Shown in pieces: positions 1-9,577 of a DNA stretch of 64,000 nucleotides. The DNA comes from Azonexus sp. (GTDB lineage: Bacteria; Pseudomonadota; Gammaproteobacteria; Burkholderiales; Rhodocyclaceae), in NCBI GenBank assembly GCA_030696345.1, contig JAUYSK010000027.1, positions 310,001 to 374,000 on the forward strand. Reading direction: 5' to 3'. Numbering within the stretch: the first letter of the stretch is position 1; every line of letters starts with the position of its first letter. Made by a program: the position numbers and the translations under genes. The notes below the pieces were generated by a model that did no database searches, was not told the origin of the DNA, and saw nothing but the letters and a program-made list of their open reading frames with translations.

Positions 1-155
1 TGTAACGTGATTTAGTGCGACATGAATGGACACAAGCTTGCTCCGGGCAAAATGACTGTGACTCTAAAAGCAAGACGCGAACCAGCTTGCAAGCCACTGT
101 TTTATTTAAGACGAAATCTGCTGATGCACCTTGCCAAGACCTGAAACAAGGCACA

Positions 156-174
156 GCGCACCAATTAAGTGCGC
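156..174. promoter_or_regulatory. Inverted repeat with NtrC-box spacing
   Basis: GCGCAC (156-161) and GTGCGC (169-174) form a perfect 6-bp inverted repeat around 7 bp. The inner GCAC-N7-GTGC has the spacing of the NtrC (nitrogen regulator) consensus. The rest of 1-277 shows no gene that I can recognise. The site lies upstream of a truncated toxin gene and a damaged urea-type sensor locus, so it may be a leftover nitrogen-control site. The role is inferred from the motif only. Confidence 0.3.
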
Positions 175-277
175 GCATTTAAGGCATCCTATGTTGTATA
201 CCATTTTGTGCACGCCTTGGATGCTATTGCATCGATCTCGCCGATATGTGATAACCCGCCATGTTAGCTTTGGGCGA

Positions 278-505
278 ATGCCCTTGGTACAAATCCGAAG
301 CATCTGCCCAGAGGAAGCAATAGCCCGTGTCGCGCAACGGGTCAAGCAAGGCGGCCACAATGTTCCGGAAGCGGTAATCCGCCGCCGCTTTGCGGCTGGC
401 CTGGCAAACTTCCATCGCCTTTACGCGCCAAAAGTCGATGCCTGGATGCTGTTTGACAACGCTGGCACCCAACCGGCGCTATTGGATTGGAGCGATACAC
501 AATGA
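278..505 (+). pseudogene. C-terminal remnant of a zeta-toxin-like P-loop kinase
   Basis: The segment EEAIARVAQRVKQGGHNVPE followed by an IRRRFAAGLANF stretch and VDAWMLFDNAG is the usual C-terminal end of the zeta-toxin-like predicted kinases found in many proteobacteria. About 65 residues are recognisable. The N-terminal Walker A part (GxxGxGKS) and most of the fold are missing, and the sequence before about residue 10 of this frame does not resemble the family. It overlaps the next gene in an ATGA junction, the normal arrangement of the intact pair, so this is a truncated original copy and not a stray insertion. I infer that it has no kinase activity. The family assignment is from memory of the motif. 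Confidence 0.6.
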
Positions 506-732
506 ATCAGCAATCGATTGAACACTCACACGATGCCGACCTGCGCCACTCCGTCGCGGCGATCCAGCGCGCCGCATTGCGGGCACGAGAAACAGCGCGC
601 CAGACCGGGACTTGCCTTGTAATAAGCCGAAACGGTGTAGTTGAATTGCTGGAGCCCAGCGCGCCAGAACTTCAGGTGCTGCGTCTCCAGCAACCTCTAT
701 CGCCTTACGAGATCACCGCTCGCTTAGAGTAA
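502..732 (+). CDS. Small partner protein of the zeta-toxin-like gene, function unknown
   Basis: This 76-residue protein starts at the ATG that overlaps the stop of the toxin remnant (ATGA). A start 15 bases upstream would lie inside the toxin frame and is less likely. The sequence is mostly helical, with an Ala/Arg-rich segment (AAIQRAALRARETARQTG) and a short strand-like stretch (TCLVISRNGVVELL). Proteins of this type commonly sit directly behind zeta-toxin-like kinase genes. Whether they act as antitoxins is not established by anything visible here. With its partner truncated it may now be an orphan. Confidence 0.55.
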   Translation: MNQQSIEHSHDADLRHSVAAIQRAALRARETARQTGTCLVISRNGVVELLEPSAPELQVLRLQQPLSPYEITARLE

Positions 733-797
733 GTGGTCAATCGTTAGCAACTTCAGTATCCATGCGCCCCACTGAGCGGGCAGATGGGGCACAGAAC

Positions 798-3125
798 ATG
801 CTTCTATACCCCCATGAATTCATCGCCCATTCACCCATCCAGCGCGTCATAAAGATCCGCCGCGACTACAACACCTGGGTTGCCAATGAAACACTCGAAG
901 ACTACGCCCTGCGCTTCACGCCGCGCAGCTTCCGCAAATGGTCGGAAATGCGGGTGGCCAACACCGCCTTCGGCGCCGCCTCCTTTCTGGTGCTGGAGGC
1001 CGTCGGTGCCACCATGCTGGTCAATGCCGGCTTCATCAATGCCTTCTGGGCCATTCTCGCCACCGGGCTGATCATCTTCCTGATCGGCCTGCCGATCGCC
1101 CACACCGCGGCCAAGCACGGTCTGGACATGGATCTGCTGACGCGCGGTGCTGGCTTCGGCCACATCGGTTCGACCATCACCTCGCTGATCTACGCTTCCT
1201 TTACCTTCATCTTCTTTGCGCTCGAAGCGGCGATCATGGCCTACGCGCTGGAGCTTGCTTTCAAGATTCCGCCAGCCTGGGGCTATCTGATCTGCGCTCT
1301 GGTGGTCATTCCGCTGGTCACCCACGGCGTCACCGCGATCAGCCGCTTGCAGGCGTGGACGCAGCCGCTCTGGATTTTTCTCCTGATCCTGCCCTACGCC
1401 TTCGTCTTCATCGAGGAGCCGCAAGCCCTTGCCGGTCTCTGGCAATACGCCGGAGAGAAGGGCGATGGCGGCAGCTTCAATCCGCATCTGTTCGGCGCCG
1501 CGCTGACCGTTGGCATCGCGCTGGTCACCCAGATGGGCGAACAGGTCGATTACCTGCGTTTCATGCCCGAGAAAACCCCGGCCAATGCCCGCCGCTGGTG
1601 GTTCGGCGTCATCATCGGCGGTCCCGGCTGGGTCGTGCCCGGCATCCTCAAGATGCTCGGTGGCGCGCTACTCGCCTGGCTGGCGCTGCGCAACGCCGTA
1701 CCCGCTGACAAGGCGATGGACCCGAACCAGATGTACCTGATCGGTTTCTCGCACGTTTTCGACAACACGACGCTGGCGATTGCCGCCACGGCGCTCTTCG
1801 TCATCGTTTCGCAACTGAAGATCAACGTCACCAACGCCTATGCCGGCTCGCTGCTCTCGACTGCCGCCTTCGTCGGCCTGCTCGGGACGGAATTGCAGCC
1901 TTACGCTTCCTTTGTTGCGCTGGGCAGCGCCTTGCTGATTTCGCCACTGATCGCCTAGGCAACTGGCGGCCGCTACTATCTGGCCCGCCCGGTAGCGACT
2001 GCTGCACCCCAAGAGTGCTTCCTGCGGGGCGCGGTCAACGCCCAAAATGCACAATTTGCGAACGTGGCTACGAAGGCGAGGACATGGCGCACTGCCCCGC
2101 CTACCAGGGACCGATCTGCTCGCTATGCTGCTCGCTCGACGCCCGCTGCCACGACCTGTGCAAACCGCAGGCCAGCCTGACCGCGCAATGGAATGCCGTC
2201 CTGCGCCGCCTGCTGCCGGCAGCCGCCCTGCCCTATCTGGAAACCGGCCTCGGCCATTACCTGCTGCTGATGACCGGCATCGTGCCAGTATTGGCGCTGG
2301 TCCTCGGCGTGCTCTACACCCACGAACGCCTCGCCTTCGGTCCGGAACAACTGCTGCTGATCGCCGCCCTGCAGGACAGTTTCATCAAGGCTTTTGCCGC
2401 CCTGCTGCTACTTTCCGGCGTCGCTGCCTGGTGGATGGTGCTGACCCAGCAGAGCCGGCTGGTCGCGCAGGAGGAATCCAACCGGCAAACGCAGCTGCTG
2501 ATCCAGGAAATCGAGTCGCACCAACGGACCGACGAAGCTCTGCAGAAAGCCAAGCTGATCGCCGAGCAGGCCAATCAGGCAAAAAGCCGTTACATCACGG
2601 CGATCAGCCACGAACTGCGGACGCCGCTCAACAGCATTCTCGGCTACGCCCAGATTCTCGACGCCGACGAAACGGTTCCGCCGCACCGCAAGCAGGCGGT
2701 CACCGTCATCCGCAAGTCCGGCGACCACCTGCTGTCAGTGATCGAAGGCACGCTGGACATCACCCGCATCGAAGGCGGCAAGCTGTCGCTCGACGTCAGG
2801 GCGGTGAATTTCCCCGACTTCATGCAGCAGATCGTCGGCATGTTCGAGCTGCAGGCGCGCAACAAGGGGCTTTCCTTCGACTACCAGCCAGGTGGCGAAT
2901 TGCCGTCTGTGGTGCGGGCCGACGAAAAGCGCATGCGCCAGATTCTGATCAACGTGCTGGGCAATGCCGTCAAATTCACCGTACGTGGCGGCGTCAGTTT
3001 CAAGGTCGAATGCCGGCGCGACATGGCTATTTTTGAAATCAGCGACACCGCCCCCGGTATCCCGAACGCCGAACCGGGGCGCATCTTCGAGCCTTTCGAG
3101 CGCGGTAGTACGGCACAGGCCGACG
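798..3125 (+). pseudogene. NCS1-permease-linked sensor histidine kinase, broken
   Basis: Intact members of this family join an NCS1 (purine-cytosine permease-like) membrane domain to a cysteine-rich segment, a HisKA domain and an ATPase domain, and are often found with urea or amide uptake genes. Here the permease part (about 798-1958) begins MLLYPHEF and has several hydrophobic segments. It appears to jump after NAYAGSLL to near its end, losing roughly 100 or more residues by memory of the family. TAG at 1956-1958 stands where ATGGRYYLARP would continue the reading. A frameshift near 2000-2045 moves to the frame carrying CTICERGYEGEDMAHCPAY. The kinase half then has ISHELRTPLN (H-box) and an N-box, but ends after FEPFERG without its G-boxes. 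At least four lesions make a working protein very unlikely. GTG/TTG restarts within the kinase half cannot restore the ATPase. Confidence 0.8.
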
Positions 3126-3430
3126 GTAGCCGCCGCCTGCTCGCCTCTTTCCACGACCAGACCGGCGACGATGAATGGCTGGTCGTGCTGCGCGAGGAAA
3201 ACGACGCCTCGGCCATCGAATCGCTGATCGCTGCCTTCCGCCTGACCCAGCGCGAAGCCGAAGTGCTTTACTGGGTGGTTCAGGGCAAGACCAGCAACGA
3301 CATCGGCGACATCCTCGGCAACAGCCCGCGCACGGTCAACAAACATCTGGAACATGTCTTCGAGAAGCTCGGCGTCGAAACCCGGACGGCGGCGGCCAAC
3401 CTGGCCTTGAGCAAGATGCGCGGCAGTTAG
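3126..3430 (+). pseudogene. C-terminal half of a LuxR-type response regulator fused to the broken kinase
   Basis: Without a frame change the reading passes from the truncated kinase ATPase domain into RRLLASFHDQTGDDEWLVVL and then a LuxR-type helix-turn-helix (LTQREAEVLYWVVQGKTSND ... SPRTVNKHLEHVFEKLGVET). In intact loci the response regulator is a separate downstream gene with an N-terminal receiver domain. The kinase end, the intergenic region and the whole receiver domain are missing, so one deletion has joined the two genes. The HTH itself is complete, but the fusion would lack both ATP binding and a phosphorylation site. An alternative is an assembly collapse. Confidence 0.75.
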
Positions 3431-3442
3431 CGCTAAACGCTC

Positions 3443-3552
3443 ACCGTTCGGCCTGAGTAGCGGGCTTGCCCGCGTATCGAAGGCAGTTCGGGAGTTTTGC
3501 GAGTGATACGGTGCTTCGATACGGCGCGGTGCGCCTACTCAGCACGAACGGT
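3443..3552. repeat. REP-like inverted repeat pair
   Basis: The left arm begins ACCGTTCGGCCTGAGTAG and includes CGTATCGAAG. The right arm carries CTTCGATACG and ends CTACTCAGCACGAACGGT. The arms are imperfect inverted copies of the CCGTTCG...CTGAG type of short interspersed repeat common in proteobacterial genomes. The element fills the gap between the damaged sensor locus (+) and a convergent kinase gene (-), a typical place for such repeats, and the large hairpin could stop transcription from both sides. Confidence 0.7.
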
Positions 3553-3571
3553 TACTAAGGCTAGTCAGGAC

Positions 3572-5950
3572 TCAAGCCTTGTTCGACAGCCACTCCAGAA
3601 GGATCGCATAGAGCGTATTCGGATTGACTGGCTTGGCGATGAAATCGTTCATGCCGGCCTCCAGGCAACGCTGTTTGTCTTCGGCGAAGGCGTTTGCGGT
3701 CATGGCGATGATCGGAACGCTTTCATTGCCGGGAAGTTTCCGGATTTCACGCGTGGCTTCCAGGCCATCCATCCGTGGCATCTGCATGTCCATCAGGATC
3801 ACATCGTAAAGCTTTGATCTGGCGCGTTCGACCGCCTCTACACCATCATCGGCAACATCAATGAGCAGGCCGACATCTTCGAGCACACTGAGGCTGATCT
3901 CCTGATTGACGATATCGTCTTCAACCAGTAGCAGACTGCGTCCTGCATGCTTTTCCTTGAGGCGGGCTCCAATGGAGTCGACGGTGGAATGATTCGCCAG
4001 AGGTCTTTCCATCTCGTCGGCAGACTTGCGCAAACGGGCGGTGAACCAGAACGTGCTGCCGGCCCCGGGCGCGCTGGTGACGCCGACTTCACCCCCCATC
4101 ATTTCGGCCAGCTTGCGGGTGATGGCGAGCCCCAGGCCAGTGCCACCATATTTTCGCGTCGTCGAATTGTCGGCCTGTTCGAAGGTGGAAAACAGACGGG
4201 AAATCGCTTCCGGCGCAATGCCGATGCCGCCATCAATCACCTCAAAGTGCAATAGCGCGTCGTCAAGGCTTTCCTCAAGCATGCGAACACTCAGCACAAC
4301 CTCCCCGGCTTCGCTGAACTTGACAGCGTTGCTGGCGTAGTTGAGCAACGCCTGCTGCAGGCGCGTCGAGTCGCCGATCAGGGAAAGCGGAACTCCCTCT
4401 GCCTGAACAATCAACCGCAACTGCCTGGCCTGCGCCCGTTCCTGCAACATCGACGCGACATTGGCCAGAATGGCCTCGACATGGACTTCGGCTTCCTCAA
4501 GCACGAACTTGCCGGCATCGATCTTCGACAAATCGAGAATGGCGTTGATGATGCTGAGCAGATGCGTGCTGGCGCCTTCCAGTTTCTCAAGCTGCAGGAG
4601 CTGCCCGGGCGCCAGACCACTGCGCCTGATCAGATGCGCCATGCCGGTGATGGCATTGAGCGGTGTGCGAATCTCGTGGCTCATGTTGGCCAGAAAAGCG
4701 CTCTTCGCCAGATTGGCCGATTCGGCAACCCGCTTGGCCTGGGAGAGTTCGGTGGTTCGCTCCTCAACCAGTTGCTCCAGATGATTCCGATGGCGCTCCA
4801 GTTCCTCGTCGATCTGCTTGACCGCCGTGATGTCGTCGAAAATGCCGAGCACACCAATAATCTCGCCCTGGAGATTGCGTAGCGGCACCTTTGAGGTCCG
4901 CAACCAGATGGTTCGCCCATCCGGAATTTTCAACGGCTCTTCATAATTGAGCTTGCTGATTCCCGATTCGATGACAAGGCGGTCATCCGCCCGATAGTCG
5001 TCGGCATATTCAGCGGAAGCGAGCTGGTAGTCGTCGAGGCCGATCAGTTCTTCCGGCGTATTTTTCCCCGCGTCGATGGCGAAGGCCGGATTGCAGCCCA
5101 GATAGTTGAGTTCGCGGTCTTTCCAGAAAATGCGCATGGGCGCCGTATCGATGATGGTTGCCAGCAGTTTTTCCGACTCGGCCAGCGTCTCCATCAAGCG
5201 GCTCAACTCGATGGCCTTTTCCTCCGCTTCACGTAGCGCCTGACCACCAGTCGCTTTCAGTCGGACGATAGCGTTGGCCAGTTCGTCAAACTCGTCACGC
5301 ACCGACGCCGGTGGCACTGATGTCGATAGCGGCGTCACGTTGCGCAGATCATCGGGCGTGATGTTGTGCAACTCCGCGGCAAGAACGAACAGCCGGCGTC
5401 GCACGATGGCGTGATAGACCATGCCGACAACGACCACGATCAGCAGAATCATGACGGTATTGGCGGCAAAAGGAATGAGGGCGTTGCGCAACATCATCTG
5501 GCGCTCTTCGCGCAAATCGGTAATGAATACCAGCGTTCCCAGATCGTGCTCCAGCCCACCTTCCCTGTGGATCAGCGGGAAACTGGTCTCAATGGTGTCC
5601 GTGGATAGATGCTCGGCACCAAAACGAAGTTCATTCATGCCCCGCTGGCGCAACAAGGCAACGCTGATCTCCGGCAACTGGGTGACCGATCCAAGCTGAA
5701 TCTCAACCTGCTCCCGATCAAATGCCCAGAGACTCTTGATCAGGGAAGGCCGGGTAAAGTTGCCGATCGAATCAACATGCCGCTCGATATAGTCGAGACG
5801 CTCCCGGTAACTGTGAAAAGCCTCTCCGATCGACACCAGTACCGAAGCCAGGCCACCAACAATCAGCATCCAGGTCAGAAGGCGACGGGTGACGCGACTT
5901 TTCAGCCCAAGGAAACCCAGCTGCTCAGCATCGGCTTTGTTGGTGGCCAC
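3572..5950 (-). CDS. Hybrid sensor histidine kinase (2 TM, PAS, HisKA, ATPase, receiver)
   Basis: The 792-residue inner-membrane kinase has TM helices at about 24-46 and 159-181 around a roughly 110-residue periplasmic domain, then a HAMP-like linker and a PAS domain (about 255-380). A short coiled coil leads into HisKA with the phospho-His at H425 ([10 protein letters not shown]), an ATPase domain with N-box NAVKF and G-box GGTGLGLAI, and a C-terminal receiver with [11 protein letters not shown]. All catalytic motifs are present. It follows the binding-protein gene at 5962-6672 by 11 bases on the same strand, so the pair is probably an operon in which the binding protein senses or presents a ligand. 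The output partner is not visible. Confidence 0.92.
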   Translation of the reverse strand: MATNKADAEQLGFLGLKSRVTRRLLTWMLIVGGLASVLVSIGEAFHSYRERLDYIERHVDSIGNFTRPSLIKSLWAFDREQVEIQLGSVTQLPEISVALLRQRGMNELRFGAEHLSTDTIETSFPLIHREGGLEHDLGTLVFITDLREERQMMLRNALIPFAANTVMILLIVVVVGMVYHAIVRRRLFVLAAELHNITPDDLRNVTPLSTSVPPASVRDEFDELANAIVRLKATGGQALREAEEKAIELSRLMETLAESEKLLATIIDTAPMRIFWKDRELNYLGCNPAFAIDAGKNTPEELIGLDDYQLASAEYADDYRADDRLVIESGISKLNYEEPLKIPDGRTIWLRTSKVPLRNLQGEIIGVLGIFDDITAVKQIDEELERHRNHLEQLVEERTTELSQAKRVAESANLAKSAFLANMSHEIRTPLNAITGMAHLIRRSGLAPGQLLQLEKLEGASTHLLSIINAILDLSKIDAGKFVLEEAEVHVEAILANVASMLQERAQARQLRLIVQAEGVPLSLIGDSTRLQQALLNYASNAVKFSEAGEVVLSVRMLEESLDDALLHFEVIDGGIGIAPEAISRLFSTFEQADNSTTRKYGGTGLGLAITRKLAEMMGGEVGVTSAPGAGSTFWFTARLRKSADEMERPLANHSTVDSIGARLKEKHAGRSLLLVEDDIVNQEISLSVLEDVGLLIDVADDGVEAVERARSKLYDVILMDMQMPRMDGLEATREIRKLPGNESVPIIAMTANAFAEDKQRCLEAGMNDFIAKPVNPNTLYAILLEWLSNKA

Positions 5951-5961
5951 GGGCGACTTGC

Positions 5962-6672
5962 CTACTCTACCTTGTGCGCGGCAAGGATGCGGTTGTAGCT
6001 GCCGTCAGACTTCATGTCACGCAACGCCTGAGCCAGCCGGGGAACGAGCGCTTCATGCTTCTTGTTCAGATAGAGATACATATCGACATCTTTCAATACT
6101 GGCGAAAGCGGCGCAATCGAGGTCAAACCCATGCTGCGTACCAGTGCAACGCCATCGGCACGGGTATAGAGCGCCAGTTCGACCCGGCCACCTTCGAGCA
6201 TGCGGAACAATTGTTCGGGCTTGTCCACTTTGTTCACCACGCGAACTCCGGTTGTATTGTTCTCGAACATCTTCCAGCCGTTAATGAAGGCAACGCTATA
6301 AGGCTTCAGGCTCTCCCAGCCCCGATCCAGCCTGATCGTCGCGTCCCTGGCGAAAGCAACGAAACTGATGCCGATAAAGTGCTCGGGCACCTGTACCAGA
6401 TTCGGATACTGGCCACTCAGGCCGGCGACCCGCAATCCTTCGCCATCAACGTCGCCGGTATTGGCTGCAAACAATGATCGCTCCGAAGGCAGGCTGACCA
6501 GCTTGAACTCGACGCCGATCCGCCGAAAGGCTTCCTGCGACAAGTCCTGCAATGCCTTGCGGTCGAGCGGCGTGTTGTTGGTGCTGACCGTGATGGATGG
6601 CATTTGTGCCTGCGCCAAGCCGGCAAGCATCAACATTAGAAAGGCTGGAAAAAACGACCTGAGACGCATCAT
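5962..6672 (-). CDS. Periplasmic amino-acid-type solute-binding protein, sensor-associated
   Basis: This 236-residue protein has a clear Sec signal peptide ([18 protein letters not shown]) followed by a small two-lobed solute-binding fold of the SBP_bac_3 type ([39 protein letters not shown], ending in [13 protein letters not shown]). No ABC permease or ATPase gene lies next to it. Instead it is directly upstream of a hybrid kinase on the same strand, so it probably supplies ligand information to that kinase rather than to transport. Its ligand cannot be told from sequence. Confidence 0.85.
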   Translation of the reverse strand: MMRLRSFFPAFLMLMLAGLAQAQMPSITVSTNNTPLDRKALQDLSQEAFRRIGVEFKLVSLPSERSLFAANTGDVDGEGLRVAGLSGQYPNLVQVPEHFIGISFVAFARDATIRLDRGWESLKPYSVAFINGWKMFENNTTGVRVVNKVDKPEQLFRMLEGGRVELALYTRADGVALVRSMGLTSIAPLSPVLKDVDMYLYLNKKHEALVPRLAQALRDMKSDGSYNRILAAHKVE

Positions 6673-7025
6673 TCAACTCTTTGGCAATAGTTTGAAAACC
6701 AGCGCAAACCCGCAAACAGGCATAAATTGTAAGCCCAAAGGCCATTTTGTTCGAACGGATTCACCGACGTTCCGGGTTCGTGGTGCAACGCGAAAAAGGC
6801 CAAAAAATCGGGTTGACCGCAGCAGTCAGCGGGGGGATTCGATCAGCAGGCTTTGCATCCCCACACGGAACGGGAAAAAATGGGGGGCGTGAGCGGCAAA
6901 AGCCTGCCATTTCGGCCGGGCCAGGTTCAGCTGAACCATTCACTATTCAGATGTCTACGATTTCGACCGAAAAACCTTGTGGCGCGTATCCTTGCCGCCA
7001 AACCACCCCGGCCAACACCTCCCCG
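6673..7025. other. Intergenic region between divergent genes, with a perfect palindrome
   Basis: This stretch of about 350 bases separates the leftward binding-protein/kinase operon from the rightward MFS gene. The frame of the MFS gene stays open across most of it, but the protein sequence there has no transporter character. The one distinct element is the palindrome GGTTCAGCTGAACC at 6924-6937, a possible operator for the exporter. No regulator gene lies beside it. I see no clear sigma-70 promoter. Confidence 0.4.
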
Positions 7026-8258
7026 ATGCCCGCCACGCTAACCCCTCGCGCTGAACGCCTGTTCCTGCTCACCCTGGCAGGCATTCAGTTCAGCCACATT
7101 CTCGATTTCATGATCATGATGCCGCTCGGCCCGATCCTGATGCGGGCGTTCGGCATCGGCACGCCCGAGTTCGGCCTGCTGGTCGCCTCCTACAGTTTCA
7201 GCGCAGCGATTTCGGGAATTCTGGCCGCGACCTTTGTCGATCTCTTCGAGCGCAAGCGCCTGTTGCTGGTCTGTTTCGCCCTCTTTGGCCTGGCAACCCT
7301 GGCCTGCGGCCTGGCCCCCAACTATTCCACGCTGATGGTGGCGCGCTGCCTGGCCGGGGTGTTCGGCGGCATCATGGGCGCCCTGGTACAAACCATGATC
7401 GGCGACGCCATTCCCTTCGCCCGGCGCGCCAGAGCCAGCGGCCTCGTCTCGACCGCCTTCTCGATCTCCACGGTAGCCGGGGTACCACTATCGCTATGGC
7501 TGGCCAATCACCTCGACTGGCGCGCCCCCTTCATCTTCATTGCCGCCCTCAGCGTCGTCTTCATTCTCGTCGGCCTGCGCATCCTGCCGGAACTACGGCA
7601 CCACCTGAGCGACGAGAAACGCGCCCACCTGCTCTCGTCAACCTTCGCCGTGCTGGGAGACACCAACCACCTGCGTGCCCTGCTCTACTCCGCGCTGATC
7701 ATTTTTTCCGGCTTCACCGTCATCCCCTACATCACGGTGTACGCCGTCAGTAATGTCGGCATCTCGCAGCAGGACATCCCCATCGTCTATTTCGTGGGTG
7801 GCGGCGCCACACTGATCACCGCTCGTTTCATCGGCCATTGGGCCGACAAGTACGGCAAACTCAAGGTCTATCGCATGCTCGCCATCGCCGCCATGCTTCC
7901 TTTGGCTGTTTTGACCAACGTCGGCGTCTTGCCGCTATGGACCTGGGTCATCTGCACCACGTCATTTTTTGTACTGGTCTCCGGGCGCATGATCCCGGCC
8001 ATGGCAATCATTTCCTCAGCGGCACAGCCGAAGCTACGCGGCACCTTCATGTCGCTGAACGGCACAGTGCAATCACTCGCCATGGGGCTGGCGACGACAC
8101 TGGCTGGCTACCTCATTTCGCTGGACAGCACCGGAAAGCTGGTCGGCTACCCAACCGTCGGCTACGTCGCCATCGCGGCAAACCTGCTGGCGATAGTCTT
8201 TGCTTCACGCATCGTGATGCACGACCAGCATGCACAGGCGGGCAAGAAGCCGAACTGA
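7026..8258 (+). CDS. MFS transporter (drug/sugar-type exporter)
   Basis: The 410-residue protein has about 12 hydrophobic segments, as expected of the major facilitator superfamily. After TM2 it has the DLFERKRLLL loop, a variant of the MFS motif A, and a repeat-like FIGHWADKYGKLKVY loop in the second half. I chose the ATG at 7026 (MPATLTPRAERLFLL), which starts just before TM1. An upstream ATG at 6951 would add 25 polar residues and has no better ribosome site. Neighbours give no hint of substrate. Confidence 0.85.
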   Translation: MPATLTPRAERLFLLTLAGIQFSHILDFMIMMPLGPILMRAFGIGTPEFGLLVASYSFSAAISGILAATFVDLFERKRLLLVCFALFGLATLACGLAPNYSTLMVARCLAGVFGGIMGALVQTMIGDAIPFARRARASGLVSTAFSISTVAGVPLSLWLANHLDWRAPFIFIAALSVVFILVGLRILPELRHHLSDEKRAHLLSSTFAVLGDTNHLRALLYSALIIFSGFTVIPYITVYAVSNVGISQQDIPIVYFVGGGATLITARFIGHWADKYGKLKVYRMLAIAAMLPLAVLTNVGVLPLWTWVICTTSFFVLVSGRMIPAMAIISSAAQPKLRGTFMSLNGTVQSLAMGLATTLAGYLISLDSTGKLVGYPTVGYVAIAANLLAIVFASRIVMHDQHAQAGKKPN

Positions 8259-8277
8259 GTACATCGCCATGAAATTC

Positions 8278-8298
8278 CAACTGGATTTCCAGTTGACA
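8278..8298 (+). promoter_or_regulatory. Perfect inverted repeat overlapping a -35-like TTGACA
   Basis: CAACTGGA-TT-TCCAGTTG (8278-8295) is a perfect 8-bp inverted repeat. Its right arm overlaps TTGACA (8293-8298). A weak -10-like AATCTA lies 17 bases further on. There is no T-run after the hairpin, so a terminator for the MFS gene is less likely than an operator or promoter for the response-regulator gene that starts at 8405. Confidence 0.35.
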
Positions 8299-8404
8299 AA
8301 TATCAACGAACAGCAAATCTATGCCTTTAGTCAAATAGAGTTATTAGGCGGCGACCTATAGACTCACGTGATTCACCGCCAAAAAAACAACTTGAAGAGA
8401 CACC

Positions 8405-9568
8405 ATGGAAACTTTTGACAGTTCTTCCAACCCGACCAGCCTTGTACTCGTCGTCGACGACAGCCCGATCGTGGCTGAAAGCATGCGTCAGGCCCTAATG
8501 GCCAACTTCATGGTAGAAACAGTCGAGTCTGGCGAAGACTGCCTGGCGCGCCTTGAGGCCGGCCCCCAACTGCCTGACCTGATCCTGCTTGATATCGAGA
8601 TGGGCGGCATCGACGGTTTCGAGACCTGTCAGCGCTTGCGGGCTAACTACAAGGTGCCGGTGATATTTGTTTCATCGCATGACGACCTGCCTGATCTGAT
8701 CAATGCATATGACTCCGGTGGCGACGATTTCGTGGTCAAGCCCTTTGATCCACAAGTTCTTCTGCGCAAGGTACAGCGCGTCGTTGAGCTTCAAGAGGCA
8801 ACGAAAAAGCTTGCCGCAGAGAAGGCGTCGCTGGAGTCGATGGCCATGGGCTTCCTGCGTAACCTCGGCGACACCGGTGCCCTGCTCACTTTCATGCGCA
8901 GCAGCCTTGGCGTGACCAGCTACGATGAGTTGGCGCAACGACTGCTTGAAGCCACCGATCAATACGGCATCCACTGTCATGTTCAGGTACGCCATGCCAA
9001 CGGCAGCTGTACTCGAACCAGTTCTGGCAAGGCTTCACCGCTGGAAGAGTCGGTGCTCGAGAAAAGTTCGACCATGGGCCGTATCTTTCAGTTCAGCCGA
9101 CGTCTGGTGGTGAATTACAGTGCCGTATCGATCCTGATCATCGATCTGCCGGACGACGAAATCCAGCATGGCAAGATTCGCGACAACATCGCCATTCTGG
9201 CCGAGACCGCCGAGGCCATCGCTGAAACAATCGCCATGCGGCAAGAGTCGGCCCATCGGGCCGAGGCGCTGCAGGCTGCGGTAAGCGAAACGGCGGATGC
9301 GGTTGAATCGCTCCGCGAATTGCTGCGCAAACAACAGTCCGATGCGCACCTGCACCTGAACGGCATGATTGACGAAGTGGAAAAATCCTATATCAATCTT
9401 GGTCTGACCGATCTCCAGGAAGCCCGGGTCAGCAATATTGTTCGCGAAGGCACTGATAACACATTGACCTTGTTTGATCTCAGCGTCGAACTGGATGCAC
9501 AGTTTTCCCTGATCCTCAGCGCTCTACGTCCACAGGGATCAGCTGCAGTACAAAGCGAAATCTGGTAA
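8405..9568 (+). CDS. Response regulator with receiver and uncharacterised output region
   Basis: The 387-residue cytoplasmic protein has an N-terminal receiver (about 13-130) with the acidic pair VVDD, phospho-acceptor D63 (LILLDIEMGG) and the conserved Lys in VVKPF. Beyond it there is no DNA-binding, GGDEF or HD domain. A middle GAF-like region (about 150-260) leads to a long helical, coiled-coil-prone stretch (about 265-350, AEALQAAVSETADAVESLRE). The start has a purine-rich GAAGAGAC ribosome site. The gene is followed after 9 bases by a hybrid kinase that itself begins with a receiver, so the two likely form one phosphorelay. Confidence 0.85.
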   Translation: METFDSSSNPTSLVLVVDDSPIVAESMRQALMANFMVETVESGEDCLARLEAGPQLPDLILLDIEMGGIDGFETCQRLRANYKVPVIFVSSHDDLPDLINAYDSGGDDFVVKPFDPQVLLRKVQRVVELQEATKKLAAEKASLESMAMGFLRNLGDTGALLTFMRSSLGVTSYDELAQRLLEATDQYGIHCHVQVRHANGSCTRTSSGKASPLEESVLEKSSTMGRIFQFSRRLVVNYSAVSILIIDLPDDEIQHGKIRDNIAILAETAEAIAETIAMRQESAHRAEALQAAVSETADAVESLRELLRKQQSDAHLHLNGMIDEVEKSYINLGLTDLQEARVSNIVREGTDNTLTLFDLSVELDAQFSLILSALRPQGSAAVQSEIW

Positions 9569-9577
9569 TCGAAGTCG

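Noticed and set aside
831-1487. 218-codon minus-strand frame opposite the NCS1 permease
   Set aside because: It is antisense to a recognisable permease domain and has no similarity or ribosome site.
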